Assembly: GCF_016859285.1 (NCBI RefSeq)
Contig: NC_053414.1
Coordinates: 8,630,517-8,694,516, forward strand
Length of the DNA stretch: 64,000 nucleotides
Direction of reading: 5' to 3'
Origin: Xiphias gladius
Lineage: Eukaryota; Chordata; Actinopteri; Istiophoriformes; Xiphiidae
Part shown: positions 40,070 to 52,100 of the stretch, piece by piece
Layout: every line of letters starts with the position of its first letter
Numbering within the stretch: position 1 is the stretch's first letter
Notes under the pieces: model-generated
Databases searched by the model: none
The model's input: only the letters and a program-made list of their open reading frames with translations
Told to the model about the DNA's origin: nothing
Made by a program: the position numbers and the translations under genes

Positions 40070-41347
40070 TTTTTAAATTATGTTTAGTTCTCCGAAATTA
40101 AGTACTCAACGTTTAAGTAGTAATACCTTTGTGATGTTAAAAGACCATCAAGCAAATTTGTTTGTATATATTTGTATATATTTTGTATTTATTTGTATAG
40201 CATCTTTTAATTACAGGTCAATTCAGAGTGTTTTACATGAAACATAAAGGCATTCAGAAAAGAAACTCAAGATATTATAAATTTACACACATTTAACTTG
40301 GTTTTTTAAGTGTATAATAAAATTGAAGGTAAAAAATGAGAAAAAATAGAATAAACCAGATTACAAAGGAGGATAAAAGGTACAAAGCAGTTGAAGATAT
40401 GAATAAACAGGCCTAAGTTTAACTCAATAAAATGCAGTGGCAAACAGAAAAGTTTTAAGCGATGATTTAAAAGAACAGAGACTTGGGGCGGATATCAAGT
40501 TTTTCTGGAAGTTTTTTCTAGATATAATGATCATAAAAACAGGTCTCTCCCAGATAATCTGAGAGCCCTCGATGGTTTATAACAGAACAGCAGATTAGAA
40601 ATGTATTTTGGCCCTAAAACACTGAGTGCTTTCTAAACTAACGTGAGAATTTGAAGCGCTGAAAACTGGAGGGACGTGATCCACTTTCCTGGTCTTAGGG
40701 AGAACTCTAGCAGCACATTCAGAAGGCTGTGGCTCTCCTTTCTAGACATGTTTTGACTTTTCCACTTTCCACACTGTTGCTGAATTACTGAATTTTCACT
40801 CATAAACGACTTTTTATATACCTTCTTATGAAACGCTATGTGTCAACTAGCCGGGCTTATCTTGTGGATTGACATGATTAGTCAGTAGTGAAAACCAGCC
40901 TTTATACCTGCAAATTGGTGATCTGCATAGGACACTGAGCAAGTGGACAAAAAAAAAAATTCCATTTGTGAATGTTTATTCAACGCAACACTCAGTGTTG
41001 GCATATTTTTAAAAAGGCACCAATCAGCAAGCATTTTGTAAAAAATGCATGTAAGGTTGACCAAACTGACTTTGGGGTATATAATGTGTTTTGATATTAT
41101 TTTGGTTTAATTTCAACAATTTTTATTCACGAAGGTGGACACACACTTGGGTCTGAAGATTGAAGTCTGGGATGAAGACTGGGGCAGAGACGACCGTCTG
41201 GGATCATGTCTGAGGTACCTGAGACAGGGGACACACAGATTGACCTGCCCAGCCAAGAGAGGCGGCGTCGAGGTCCTGTACACTCTCACCTGCGACCGCC
41301 ACCTGACTGGAGACAGGTGCAACAAGTACAAACCGTCTCCATATTGA
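34927..41347 (+). CDS. Perforin (MACPF-C2 pore-forming immune effector)
   Basis: Perforin is the secreted, calcium-dependent pore protein of cytotoxic lymphocyte granules. Exons: 34927-35196, 35306-35385, 36378-36423, 37369-37505, 37599-37737, 37932-38012, 38105-38598, 38697-38790, 41135-41347; 1554 nt, 517 residues (human 555). ATG 34927 has a good context (CCCGCCATGC) and starts a hydrophobic signal peptide of about 24 residues. The mature N-terminus carries [19 protein letters not shown] and GTCTLC, both strongly perforin-like. The MACPF signature [11 protein letters not shown] lies at about residues 213-223. A short cysteine-bearing linker ([15 protein letters not shown]) stands where mammals have a longer EGF-like module. 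The C2 domain begins near residue 395 ([15 protein letters not shown]) and includes [14 protein letters not shown]. Fish often have several perforin paralogues; which one this is cannot be told here. Confidence 0.94.
35645..36200 (-). repeat. Dispersed repeat family G, copy 2 (perforin intron)
   Basis: Reverse orientation to 14688-15165: AACTAAGTACATTTACTCAAG at the start and ACACTGTGGTATGGCAACTTTTACTTAAGTAAAAG at the end. Confidence 0.7.
36575..37125 (-). repeat. Dispersed repeat family A, copy 3 (perforin intron)
   Basis: Nearly full-length reverse copy: AGAGTCTACAGCCATGCT, GAGCTAAATGCTAAC, TATTTGGTCATAAACCAAAA, GGCGCTAGAGG and AGTGGTGGACCAACC, all in the inverse order of 47075-47730. Confidence 0.8.
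37743..37857. repeat. CA microsatellite at a perforin splice donor
   Basis: (CA)n with two CAGA interruptions, starting five bases after the donor at 37738. Confidence 0.95.
38905..39985. repeat. Dispersed repeat family E (foldback type), interrupted copy
   Basis: The left end (AAGGAATAGTTTGACGTTTTGGGAAATATGC; GATACCACTCGTATGTCTAT) is partly mirrored on the right (GCTGGCTGTAGCTTCATATTTA; GCGAGTGGTACAGTATCAAT). The two halves enclose about 640 bases that look foreign, so another element may have inserted. Confidence 0.6.
40020..40061. repeat. TA microsatellite between A-rich and T-rich runs
   Basis: (TA)n of about 20 units, flanked left by A-rich and right by T-rich homopolymer, together a near-palindrome of about 90 bases. 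Confidence 0.9.
40190..40760. repeat. Dispersed fish repeat (perforin intron)
   Basis: Blocks TTTGTATAGCATCTTTTAATTAC, AGTTTTTCTGGAAGTTTTTTC, GATAATCTGAGAGCCC and TATTTTGGCCCTAAAACACTGAGTGCTTT follow the order of an abundant teleost repeat. No open frame. Confidence 0.5.
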
Positions 41348-41501
41348 GATATGCATTCTGGGTGGCATTCTGTGTGGTTTTTCTTTTAATCAAGTGTGAA
41401 ATCACCGTTTCTTTGATTACTTTTTTTTTTAAATGCAATGAGTCACACAGGTTTTAAGTGAAATGACTGTCCCGCTATTCGGTTTCCTATTTTAAAGATT
41501 C

Positions 41502-41507
41502 AATAAA
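41502..41507 (+). terminator. perforin polyadenylation signal
   Basis: AATAAA lies 155 bases after the perforin stop codon. Others occur further on (near 41755), but this one is nearest. Confidence 0.65.
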
Positions 41508-42599
41508 ATATATCTGGACTATATAAATTAGAGTTGCAGCTATTCACTTATGTAATTTAAGACTACATCCAGCGTAATTCATATGTTCTCTCAACTTAAA
41601 TTCGGTTGTAGTTTAGTGTCAACCAATGTACCGAGCAACTTCTCAGTCAATCTGGGAGAGAAAGTAGTCCTGTTTACTCCTCTTTTAATTCTGGTGGTTA
41701 CGGCCTCTGTCATATTAAGAAGCTGTTGATTATTTTCTGAATTCATGTGTCAAAATAAATATAATAACTATAATTATACGATCACTGTGTTTTGTGTTGT
41801 GCTTCTTGTGCCGATCTAAAACTTTCAGAGCATATTAAGTGTTTTTTTTAAGCTCTTTAAACCACTAATCAGCATTGGTAAGTTCATTTTAGTTAGAAAT
41901 ACAGACATATGAGCACAATGCAAATTCAAATAACAGGGGGCGGTTCTGGGATCAGACCTTTAGGGGGGCTCAGTCCCGAATGAGAATTTGACATGCATAC
42001 AGTGCCTTGCAAAGGTGTTCACCCCCCCGCCATATATTATTATTAATAGTATATAATTAAAAATAATACTTATTAGTATTTTTAGGGGTGCTGATATGAA
42101 ATGTAGGTGTGCTTCAGCACCCCTAATAAGAGTCTAAAATCGCCAGTGGCCCATATTATTTGATATTGCTCTTTGAGCTCTATGCTCTCTGATATAAAGT
42201 GAACCTGGGGCTGTGGGGGCCCCTGGGGGTCTTGGGTCCAGGGGCAGCTGGAAGTTGAAGTTCACCACGTCAATTTAAAAGGCGATGTCGGTGTTGTTTC
42301 CACGGCTTGTTTCTACGGCCCCCATAATGCTTTTGAAAAAAACAATCGGCTACTGGGAGGTTTAACGCATCTATAAGACAGTAATACCTCGGCGCCCTTG
42401 GTGTTTTCGGCTTGTTTTGGAGTAATTCTGCCCCCATGTGGCCAACAAAAAAAAACAACCCAAAAAAAAAGCCTGATACAGCTCTATAAATGATCTTACA
42501 CTGTTAAAAGCGGTGGCCCACAACAAATGTTTGCCCCACAGCAAGTCAACCCGGCCACGTTGCCGTCTGACACGCAGTGGGGTGTAAATTGAAAAGCCC
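41508..42599. other. Spacer between perforin and mucin gene
   Basis: No gene is seen. 42000-42030 (ACAGTGCCTTGCAAAGGTGTTCACC) resembles the terminal inverted repeat of a Tc1-type element, but the rest of the element is absent. The remainder is unique-looking. Confidence 0.45.
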
Positions 42600-43103
42600 T
42601 AACGAAGCGCCCCCGCCTCCGTGTCCTCACGCCTCCTGCGGTCAAGTTGTTCCTGTGTGGCGTTTATGGAGCGCGTAAAAAGCCAGCTCCTGCAGCGACC
42701 GCCGGATTCCTCCCTCTCATCTTTGAAAATGCGGATGGATTCAAACAGACCGGAGGCCCGTGTGAAGCTCTCCCACCGCCGTCTCTCTCTCTCTCCCTCT
42801 CTCTCTCTGTCTGTCCATCCCATCCCACACAGCAGGACACGCCGTCCGACACACGTGTGTCTAATTTGGGCGGCTGTGCGGCGCAGCACCGCTGACAGCG
42901 CAGCGGTTTCCGCTACAAGGAAATGATGGAGAAGGAAAGTTTCTGACGCCTCTCCGCTTTGTTGGGAATGTCCAGGGGAAAACTGGAGATCATTTCACGC
43001 CTTTTTTGCGGACTGCTCGTCCTCACAGTAACGCAAGTCTGAAGAATCTGTATGGATTTGGGATTAAACGGGTCTCCGACACTGAAATGTCTCAGGATTG
43101 GAA
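42600..43103 (+). promoter_or_regulatory. CpG-rich upstream region and 5' UTR of the mucin gene
   Basis: This is the most GC- and CpG-rich stretch between perforin and actin. It includes a CT-rich tract at 42780-42815 and continues into the first coding exon at 43104. It is taken as promoter plus 5' UTR; the start site is unknown, and open frames here on both strands look like by-products of base composition. Confidence 0.45.
42780..42815. repeat. CT-rich tract upstream of the mucin gene
   Basis: (CT)n with few interruptions inside the CpG-rich region; could be GAGA-like promoter sequence or plain simple repeat. Confidence 0.8.
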
Positions 43104-46100
43104 ATGCAGCTCCTCGCCTTTCTGTTGCTTTTTGTTATCACAAGAGGTAAAGAAATGTGCCCGTCACTGGACTCCGCTTGACAGCCTACACATTTTTATT
43201 TAATTGTTATTATTTGAATCTACTATAGATCTCATCATTTACTCCTTTTATTATCACTGAACTTTGTAGTGGACACATGTTTAGCTGAAACTGCTCTTTC
43301 ACCATCTGCTGCTTTTCAGTAAAGTCATAATAGTGCTGCTCTGTTGTCAACATGAAGTCGGTAAGTGAGGGTTTCTGTATACAGAGTTGAGTTATGTGGT
43401 CAACTGAATGCCCCAGCCCAAAACCTTTTTTTTTTCTTTCTTTTTTTTTTTCATGCTTCAAAAATTCTTCAAAAGCAATTATGTCAAAATGAAAAAATAC
43501 CCCTTTGGTCGAACCGTCCACAACTTGTGTCCACAAATGTCTCACTAGTTAAACTGGCTTTCGCTATAACATCACGCAGGAGATGTCAGGAGATTTATTC
43601 CTTTCACCAGCATGTTTTTCTCTTTCCTCAGATAAAACACTGGCCTCGTCGCACCGCCACTGTGGTGGAAATGTCAGCCTGGACCAAGAGCCCGCTGGTA
43701 ACGTCAGTCTCACTTTACCTGGACCTTTTACTGACACCAACAGGACCCACTCCATGAACCACCAGTCTGACAAAACCTTCTCACTATGTACCTGGACGAT
43801 AGATCTTCCCCTGGGTAGGACGGTACTTTTGAGGGTAGTGCGGTTGGAAAGTGGTTCGAGCATATCGGTGCGCTGCGTTCGGAATGAGGAAGGTCACGAT
43901 CAGGTCCTGGAGAGCCCGGGGACGGCTGTGCTCTCCGGCTGCGACAGGAACAAAGCCGCCCTCACTTGGACGGCAGCAGGACACTCCTCAAATGCAATTC
44001 AGCTGTCCTATTACGGTGAGAAAGTTAATGCAGTTACCCAGTTTCATTTATTGCGTCGGTACGGTCCACTCCTGCACTTGCACGCTGATCACGAGACTTT
44101 GATCGAATAGTCTTAATAAGATTTGGGTCAGACTTGTTTTAGACCAGGGCTTTGCTTATGTTGTTGTCTTCTGGGTGAATATGTAAGAAGTGCTATGCTG
44201 AAGAAAAAAGATCTGTTTTACGGTAAAAGACCAATGCTGTGCCTGTGGAAACACACTGTGGGAATGTATTGTTCAAAATGTGCTGTGAGCTGTAAATCTG
44301 TCAGTCGGAAAGTTCTTATCACCCTCACTGCGGTGTGGCAGACAGAGAGGTGTTGTTGTGGTTTCCACTCTGCCTCTCCTCACTCTGTACCTCTCTGTTT
44401 TTGTGTTTGTTCCTGGGCATCCAGTCCAGGAAGATGAGAGGAATTCCTCAGAGGACTACACCAGCCCACATTCAGACACCGCACGTTGGTCGCAGACAGG
44501 AACCAGCTTCACAAGCACAGCTCCTGTTAGTCCAGAGTGGCTGAGAGGGACAGAGGGGGTCAAAGGTCGCCTCTACGAAGGTCTGGAGTGGAGCCCTGGG
44601 CTTCAGTCTGTGTCTGGTCCCTCTTCTCGGGACCAGGGGCCGCTGCACCCCACTTCACCCCTGCAGGGACTCACTGTGGCTGGAAGAGCCGATAGGGAAA
44701 CTCTCGCGCTTCCTGAGGAAGCGACAAACAATGGAGCGGATACATCTGGAGCTGCTCACCTCACTGATGGTCCCATATCTGCCAGAGAGCAAACACGCCC
44801 ATATTTTCAGCATACACTCCATACCGACACATCAAACACCGCAACCACAGAAACAAACTCGAGCGATGAGCTCCCTCAAACCCAGATGGCACTTACAGAA
44901 TCAACGGCCGGTAGCTCCACCACCTTTCTTGGCACATACACATTCAAATATGCAATCAGTCACACATCTAAACACGGAGACAAACATACGCCCACACAGG
45001 CTCACCCCGCTCTGTCGAGCTCCAGTCTCCCGCCTCTCACCTCTTCTCCGCCCGAGCTACTTTCCCCGACAACCTGGGAGAGTGGTACCGTCCTAATCCC
45101 AGGTGGCGGAGCTGTTAGTGGGACACCTGGAGAGAAACAACCCCATTCCTGGAGGAGCCAGAGAAGCACAGACAGACTGAACTCTGATCTGACCTCCGCC
45201 ATCACCTCTGACCCTTTAAAATCGCCCACCGAACTTCCGCAGGATGCCTCGAGCAGTGCACGCTCTGATACTGAACCCACCGAACCATCGACATCCTCAC
45301 AGGCTCCCACCGAGTCTCGTCAGTCATCCATCACCCACATCGCAGAGCTTGACACTGCTGTTAGTACTGTGGCGGCAGGGTCATTTCATCCAAACGTAAG
45401 TCGGACGGACTCATTTGAATCTGCTGCATCAGATGTTTCCAGTCAAACTGCTGCGTTTGAGTCCTCTGATAAATTTGGCGACGCAGTAAAGCTTCGCACT
45501 CCCACTTCTTCCACACAGAGTCGAACAAACTCTCCACAGAGCACAGAGAGCCTCACACACTCTCCTTACACATCCTCTACATTCTCACAGACACAAACAA
45601 CAACGGAAATTAAACACAGGAATTTCATCGATGCATACATGACTGCAACCACTATTCCCTCCTCGTCTGTCATCAGCACAGTTGAAGACCGCACTTCAGG
45701 TTTCACAGCTTCATCTTCCACGCCCAGAGCAGCGCTGACATCGGGAGATGTCGTCCAGAGCTCGGCTGGCACAGGAGCTACCACTGAAACTTATACACTG
45801 CGTCCCACTTACACAATCATACCTGAAAACTCACCCACAAATTCCCCGACTACGGTTCCTCCTTTGCCATTCAGTACATCTCTACACCAATCAGCACCTT
45901 CACACACACTCCAAACACACACTACGGTTCCTGGTAGTTCACACTTCACTCACACACAGATGTCCTCATCCTCCTCCATCACCGAGTCCACCATGCACGA
46001 AGCCTTTGCCGACCACAAACGTGTGCCTACACCCTCGCAAGCATCAACAATTAAATCTCCGCCTTCACGCGCACCTTTGCTGTCTTCCACCGACGTCCCT

Positions 46101-49100
46101 GCTACACATAATCGGCCCCACAGCTACGTCACTACTACGCATACGTCTCTGCTCTCACTCACATCTGCAAAGTCGGATTATGGACACGGAGATAGAGAAG
46201 TAGAAGTGGAGAAAGAGGATGAGTCCTGGCAGCGGTTTTCCAGCAGCGCAACCACGCGCGCTCCCACTTCTGGCGCACCACTGCCACATCCACCCTGGAC
46301 AACCCCATATCCCAGTCAGGAGAACCCTATTGCTCTCACACCTTCTGCTTTAACCTCGGCACCCACCCGGAGCTCCACAACTAGTCAGACACCCAAGTTT
46401 TACATTGTGCCAGACCAGCCTGCAGCTGTTAGAGGTAATGTTTTTGTGTTTCCGTGTGTCATTAATGATCCAGGCCAGTTGTAATGGGATTGTTTGCTTG
46501 TTCTGTACAGTGGAGTTGATTGAGCTGCTGCTGCAGATAATTGTAGAAGAGTCCAGATCGGCTTTTACTGCTGGCCTGGAAGAAGACACGGCTGCCTGGG
46601 TGAGGGATTATGTAGACAAACACACTGGCATGCAGAAACACAATTGTAAACATGTCATTATATACTGTAATAGCTTTAGAGTTTTATGGAGTAATACAAA
46701 GTTCTTACTCCCTGTTTCTTTCAGATGGAGCCATACCTAGAGAAAGCCCCGGGGTTTAGCAGGCTGCTGGGAGTCTGGAGCAGGTGAGGTGGTGTAGAGT
46801 ACACTTGGAGCTAAGCGGCAGTCAGTCCTAGTTTGTCTCTCGCATGTATTACCATTAAATTCAAGTCCCCAAACTCAGCATTAAAATATCTGAAAAATAC
46901 ATAACCAGCAATCTTGAAAAATCCAGAGGGTTGTTTAACAACATATACTGCTATTGTGAAGGTATTTCCAGAATCCTCGAAAACTCTTGTAACTATTGGC
47001 TGCTGCACGCTGAACAAAAATACTACAAACAAAAAAAATTACACCCTTGCTCTTATGTAGCCACGCAAAAAAGTGCCTGGCTCTGGGGTTGGCGATATTG
47101 GACAGACGGTCAGTCCACCACTTTGGTCCAGATGGAAATATCCCAACAAATACTAGATGGATTTCCATGAATTTAGTTACAGATATCCACGGTGCCAAGA
47201 TGATGAATCCTAATGACTTTTGGTGATCCCCTGATTTGTCTGTGGTGCCACCACCCGGTCAAAGTTTTCACGCACTTTGTGTGATATCTCAACTTCTGTT
47301 AGATTGATTGGTACAGAATTTGGTGAAGATGCTCATGTGTTGCTTGGGATGAATAGTAATAACCTTGGTGATTCCCTTAACTTTTCATCTAGCATCTAAC
47401 AGGTCAAAATTTTAATTTGTACAATATTTTGGTTTATGACCAAATACCTGAAAAACTAACAATATTCCCAGCAGTCTCAGCTGTACTTTGTGTTTATTGC
47501 TAATTAGCAAATGTTGCCATGCTAACACACTAAACTAAGATGGTGAACACAGTGAATATTATACTATTATAACATCTTATAACAACAACATTATACTTAC
47601 TAAACAACAGCTTGTTAGAATTGTCTTTGAGACCAGTTAGCATGCTGATGTTAGCATTTAGCTCAAAGCATCTCTGTGCTTACATACAGCCTCAGAAAGC
47701 CGCCAGCATGGCTGTAGACTCTTAATATGTTTGTAAAACACTGGCAAAGCAAAGTCTTTGAGGATTCTGGAAATTCAGTGTTTTTCAAAGGTAGTGCCGG
47801 GTGCCAGGTATTTATTTTTTTGAATATTGGGTTGTTAGTTCAGTGACTGTAATAGTAGTACGTGAGGAGCAGGTACCGTGGCTAGGTAGCAGTGGGTGGT
47901 GTGAAGAACCGTGCAGAAGGTGGTTCTACTGTTCTGCTGTCCCTCCAGTGGCCATGCAGTGCAGAGTCTGGTTGAGTTTAGAACCAGCGGGGCTCTGCAG
48001 TGGCTCAGCGTGACAGGACCCACATCACTCTTGGAGCGAACAGGACTTGCTCAGGCTGTTCGCGAGGGGAGGGGATTCAGATCGTCCAGGATCACCAACA
48101 TCACACTGGGAGGTGAGCCTGTGTTGAGATACTGCTAAGGGTTCTTAACTTTTGGGGTAACCTCGTGGCCAAGTGTTTAAGGGGAGCCCAGGCAGGGACC
48201 TTTTGCTGCCGTTATCCACCTCTGACTCCTGATTTCCTGCAGTCTCTCTACTGTCGACTTCCTAATGAACTCACAAAAATTACTTAAACTGCCAGGTTTG
48301 CGGTCAGTGGCCACATTTACCTGAGAGGGAATTCCCTTCTTGACCTACTTACTTAATAAACCCAGTTACAGACAGCGTTGTGTAAAATTCGTAACTCAGT
48401 TAGATTGACTCAGTTAAACTCGTAATCCAATTATGAGAAATCTGATTAATGCGCTTGGTTTACTCTGATGAGGAATAAAGTGACCTTAGTTGGTCATATT
48501 CTTTACTGTTTGCTGGTGGAAAGATAAGGTTGAAAGGCATATTGTGTTGGTAGATAGGGATACTGCGTTGCAGTGTTTCAAATAAAACAGGTTAAACGAA
48601 AGCCGCCCAACTAAACATACTCTCTAAATTACACTAAATAGACTTCCAAAACCTACAGTATATATTTCTTATTTTATTTGCCAATTTCGGGGAACACATC
48701 CGCCATCATCTGCGAGGTGTTTCAGCTATTGTTTTAACATTGACATGCAAGCAGACACATTGAAAAGATAATGCTGATAATACTATGTTTTTTTACAGTC
48801 AACCCACCCACTGAGAAAAAAAAACAAACCAACAAAAGATTTATTCTACGAACAAGTATTTCCTCTGTAGCCAAAGCCTGATATATCAACCAATGTTATT
48901 CCTCTGTGCCACGGAGCTCCATTGTTGTCCAGCTATTGAAAACACATTAATGAGTCACACTGTTGCGCTGGGTGACAGTACTATTAATGAACATGGCCTC
49001 TGAAGTTTATTTTAAGTCAGTTCCACCTAAAGCGTCCTGCTGCCGTGAATACTTACCAGTGCACCAAATGTGTATTAATCCTCAGCTGAAAATAGTCCCC

Positions 49101-52100
49101 AACAAACGCACTATTTATTCCTGTTCGAGTAACGTTGGCTAAAAACTACAGTGCCCAGTTGTCTCTGGACATTACCTTTATTTTAAAAAAGAACAAACTA
49201 TATATTTGTGTCCTGTTTTTTTTTAAAGATTTACATCTTCAGTTGGTACGAACGGGCAGTCCCGCAGACAGGGAAGGGAATTCACAAACACAGTACAGGT
49301 CTTGGTCTTTTTGTGGGATTTGTCAACAGTGATAAAAATGTAGAATGACACCAACCTTATCCTTGAACACATCCTCCCTCCAGGTCTGCAGGGTGATGTG
49401 TGTGACTGGCTACTGCAGTGCCCAGCAGGCTACAAATGTCTGTCCCATCCTGGCACGGCAAACTATAGCTGTTTCTCGGTCTGTCGCTCTGACTACTGCC
49501 ACAACCACGGCATCTGTACGCACCATCCAGGCCAACTTCCAGTTTGCCGGTGAGAACACACACACACACACACACACACAGAGGCACACATGCTTGTATG
49601 CCAATTACGTGTCTCTTTGTCCATCCAAGACATTTTTTGTGAATTTAAGTGTCTTTATGTTTGTGTATTAGCTGCCTTGTAGGAGAGGACTTCTGGTACA
49701 TGGGTCAGAGGTGTGACGTGAGGATGACTCGAGCGCGGCTCGTCGGCGCATGTCTTGCGATCTTACTCGTCATTGTGACAGTCATCGGCATTTTGGCCTT
49801 TGTGGCAGTGCGACGCTACCGAGCCATTCTGATCCAGGCCAAAGTAGATCAGACTCGCAGCAGGTACGCACTTACTGATGAATACACATATATAATCACT
49901 GCTCACAACATACAACTTGTAATACAAATATTAATATACACAAAGCACAGTAATATAACATGCAGGATTTCTGTAGGGTTCACCTGGTTAAATTTAATAC
50001 ATTTTAATACATTTTTATAATTAAATAAAATGCAATTTAATACCCGTTCCACTGTAATACTGGCAAGAAAGTATGATGAAAAACCAAAAGGGATGATATG
50101 TTGTGCATAATGTACTGTTACAACAATCCCACTTTTAGTTCACAGCTGCATAACAATTCCCAACAGACCACAATCTAATACAAAAACATTTTATAGCTGG
50201 CATTACTGTCAGCAGGCAAGAAAAAAATATCTAAGGCTTTTATGAATTAACTTTACGACTTTTTAAATATCTTCTAAGGCCTTTTTTTCGAGGACAAATT
50301 GAATTCTTTGCTTTTTAAGGCTTTTCAAGACCTGCAAAATCCCTGTACATGAAACGTAATGATTTAAAACAATTGGAGGTTTAGAGGACGATCTAGTTAG
50401 ATCAGTCTCGACATATACTGAAAATTAGTAAAATGGTAGCCTGGGTTTTTGTGCGTAGTGAGCAGTGCAATGAGCCTCTGGTCGGACCTTTTTTAAATAT
50501 CAATATAAAGCACATGTTAACACACATATATATGGTAAACATAATAAGGAATTTGACTAAACATGATTCCAAAGGACTGATTATTTTGGTGGGAGATCAC
50601 GTGTTGTAATCTTTGAAGGGAAAAAACGCTGAGGTCGGGCATAACTGCACGTACAGTAAATGTAATTATAGTAATGTCCACTAGGTGTCATAGACTGGCT
50701 GCCGAAACACAGACTGAGGATGAGGGCTGTGCTGTAGACCGTAGACCGACTCTAAATATCCACCCTCCAGACTTGAAAGCAGCCCTCACGGACCTCAGTC
50801 ATACGCGCTCCGAGCCGTTCACTGTCATCCCACCAAGTCTGTTATGGCGCTGGGCCACAGGGGGGATAAAATGTGTTAGACAGGACTTCAGATCTCACTC
50901 ACTTAAATGGTGATGAATCAAAATGTCTCTTATCCACTGCAAATTACTTTTGTGAGCCCTTTTTAAAAGGTTGGGCCAGTCCATACCAACTCATCAGCAC
51001 CTCCCAATTAATGTCAGCGATTTTCTCTGAAAAAAATCATGTTTTTGAAGGTTTGGCCGTCAGAGCTAAATTTCATCATTTTTGATGAAGCGATTCTTTG
51101 TATGTGTATTTTAAGCAATGGGTTATTTTCTCACCGGATGGGGTTGAAATTTGAACTGAACATCCAAGAAATCCAGAGTATAATTTGCAACATGTGTTCA
51201 TGTATAATAGTTGTTGCTGAACGTTTATATGATTATATGATTACTGTAAATTATTGTAATATACAAAGAATTGCAAAAATAATGAAATTTAGCTCAGAGG
51301 GCCAAACTTTCAAAATTCACAACTAAAAAAGTGTTTGGAGTACAGCTGTAGGATTTTGCAAGGTCCCGTGAATTTAATAGAAGTTTTCACAAGAATGTTT
51401 TTGAGAAAGTCCATGACATGAACTGGGAAAAGTTGTGAATTCTGGGTGAGTTGGCATGGAATGACCCATTGGCAAAAAGATAAACCCCATTACACCAGTA
51501 AGCTTGTACATCAAAAATAAAGATTATGGCTTATAAATTGTGTGCAGCTTACATTATTTAACTGGTTGTTCTGCAATATTATCGTTGTTATCATTAATTT
51601 CCTGTCACACCCATGTTGCTATGAACGATGGATAATTTTTCTAAGCAAAGTCTGGAGAAATCTACACTCCAAGCGGACTCTGGAAGTCCGCTAAAAGTCC
51701 GCTTGAGGACCCGTGTGGACTTAATGAATTGTGGATTTGGACAGCCCTCGGCAAATGCGTTGGATTGCAGACAATTGGATTCAGCCTCTTAAAGGTGCAC
51801 TAGCCAAGATTTTTGTGTTAAAACACTTGTCATCTGAACCTAAATTGCAGAGTGGGACTGCAACAGGGAAGAGTTTATCCACCTGAACTGAGAAGCTTTC
51901 ATCCTATTTCCTAAATTAAACTTGAATATTGGGTACGGACACAGACAGACCAAGTTCACACAGGAAGTGTTAAGTCTGCAGATCTCTCGGGATTTTCCAC
52001 ACACAACAGTGTCTAGTGTTTACTCAGAATGGTGCGTAAAACAAAAAACATCCGGTGAGCAACAGTTCTGCGGGCAGACACACCTTGTTGATGAGACAAG

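Noticed and set aside
42599-42926. Overlapping open frames on both strands in the CpG-rich region
   Set aside because: High GC lowers stop frequency; no protein features, and the region fits promoter/5' UTR.
44358-44424. Apparent start of the mucin open frame upstream of the big exon
   Set aside because: These bases are intron; the acceptor at 44423-44424 fits the phase from the preceding exon.
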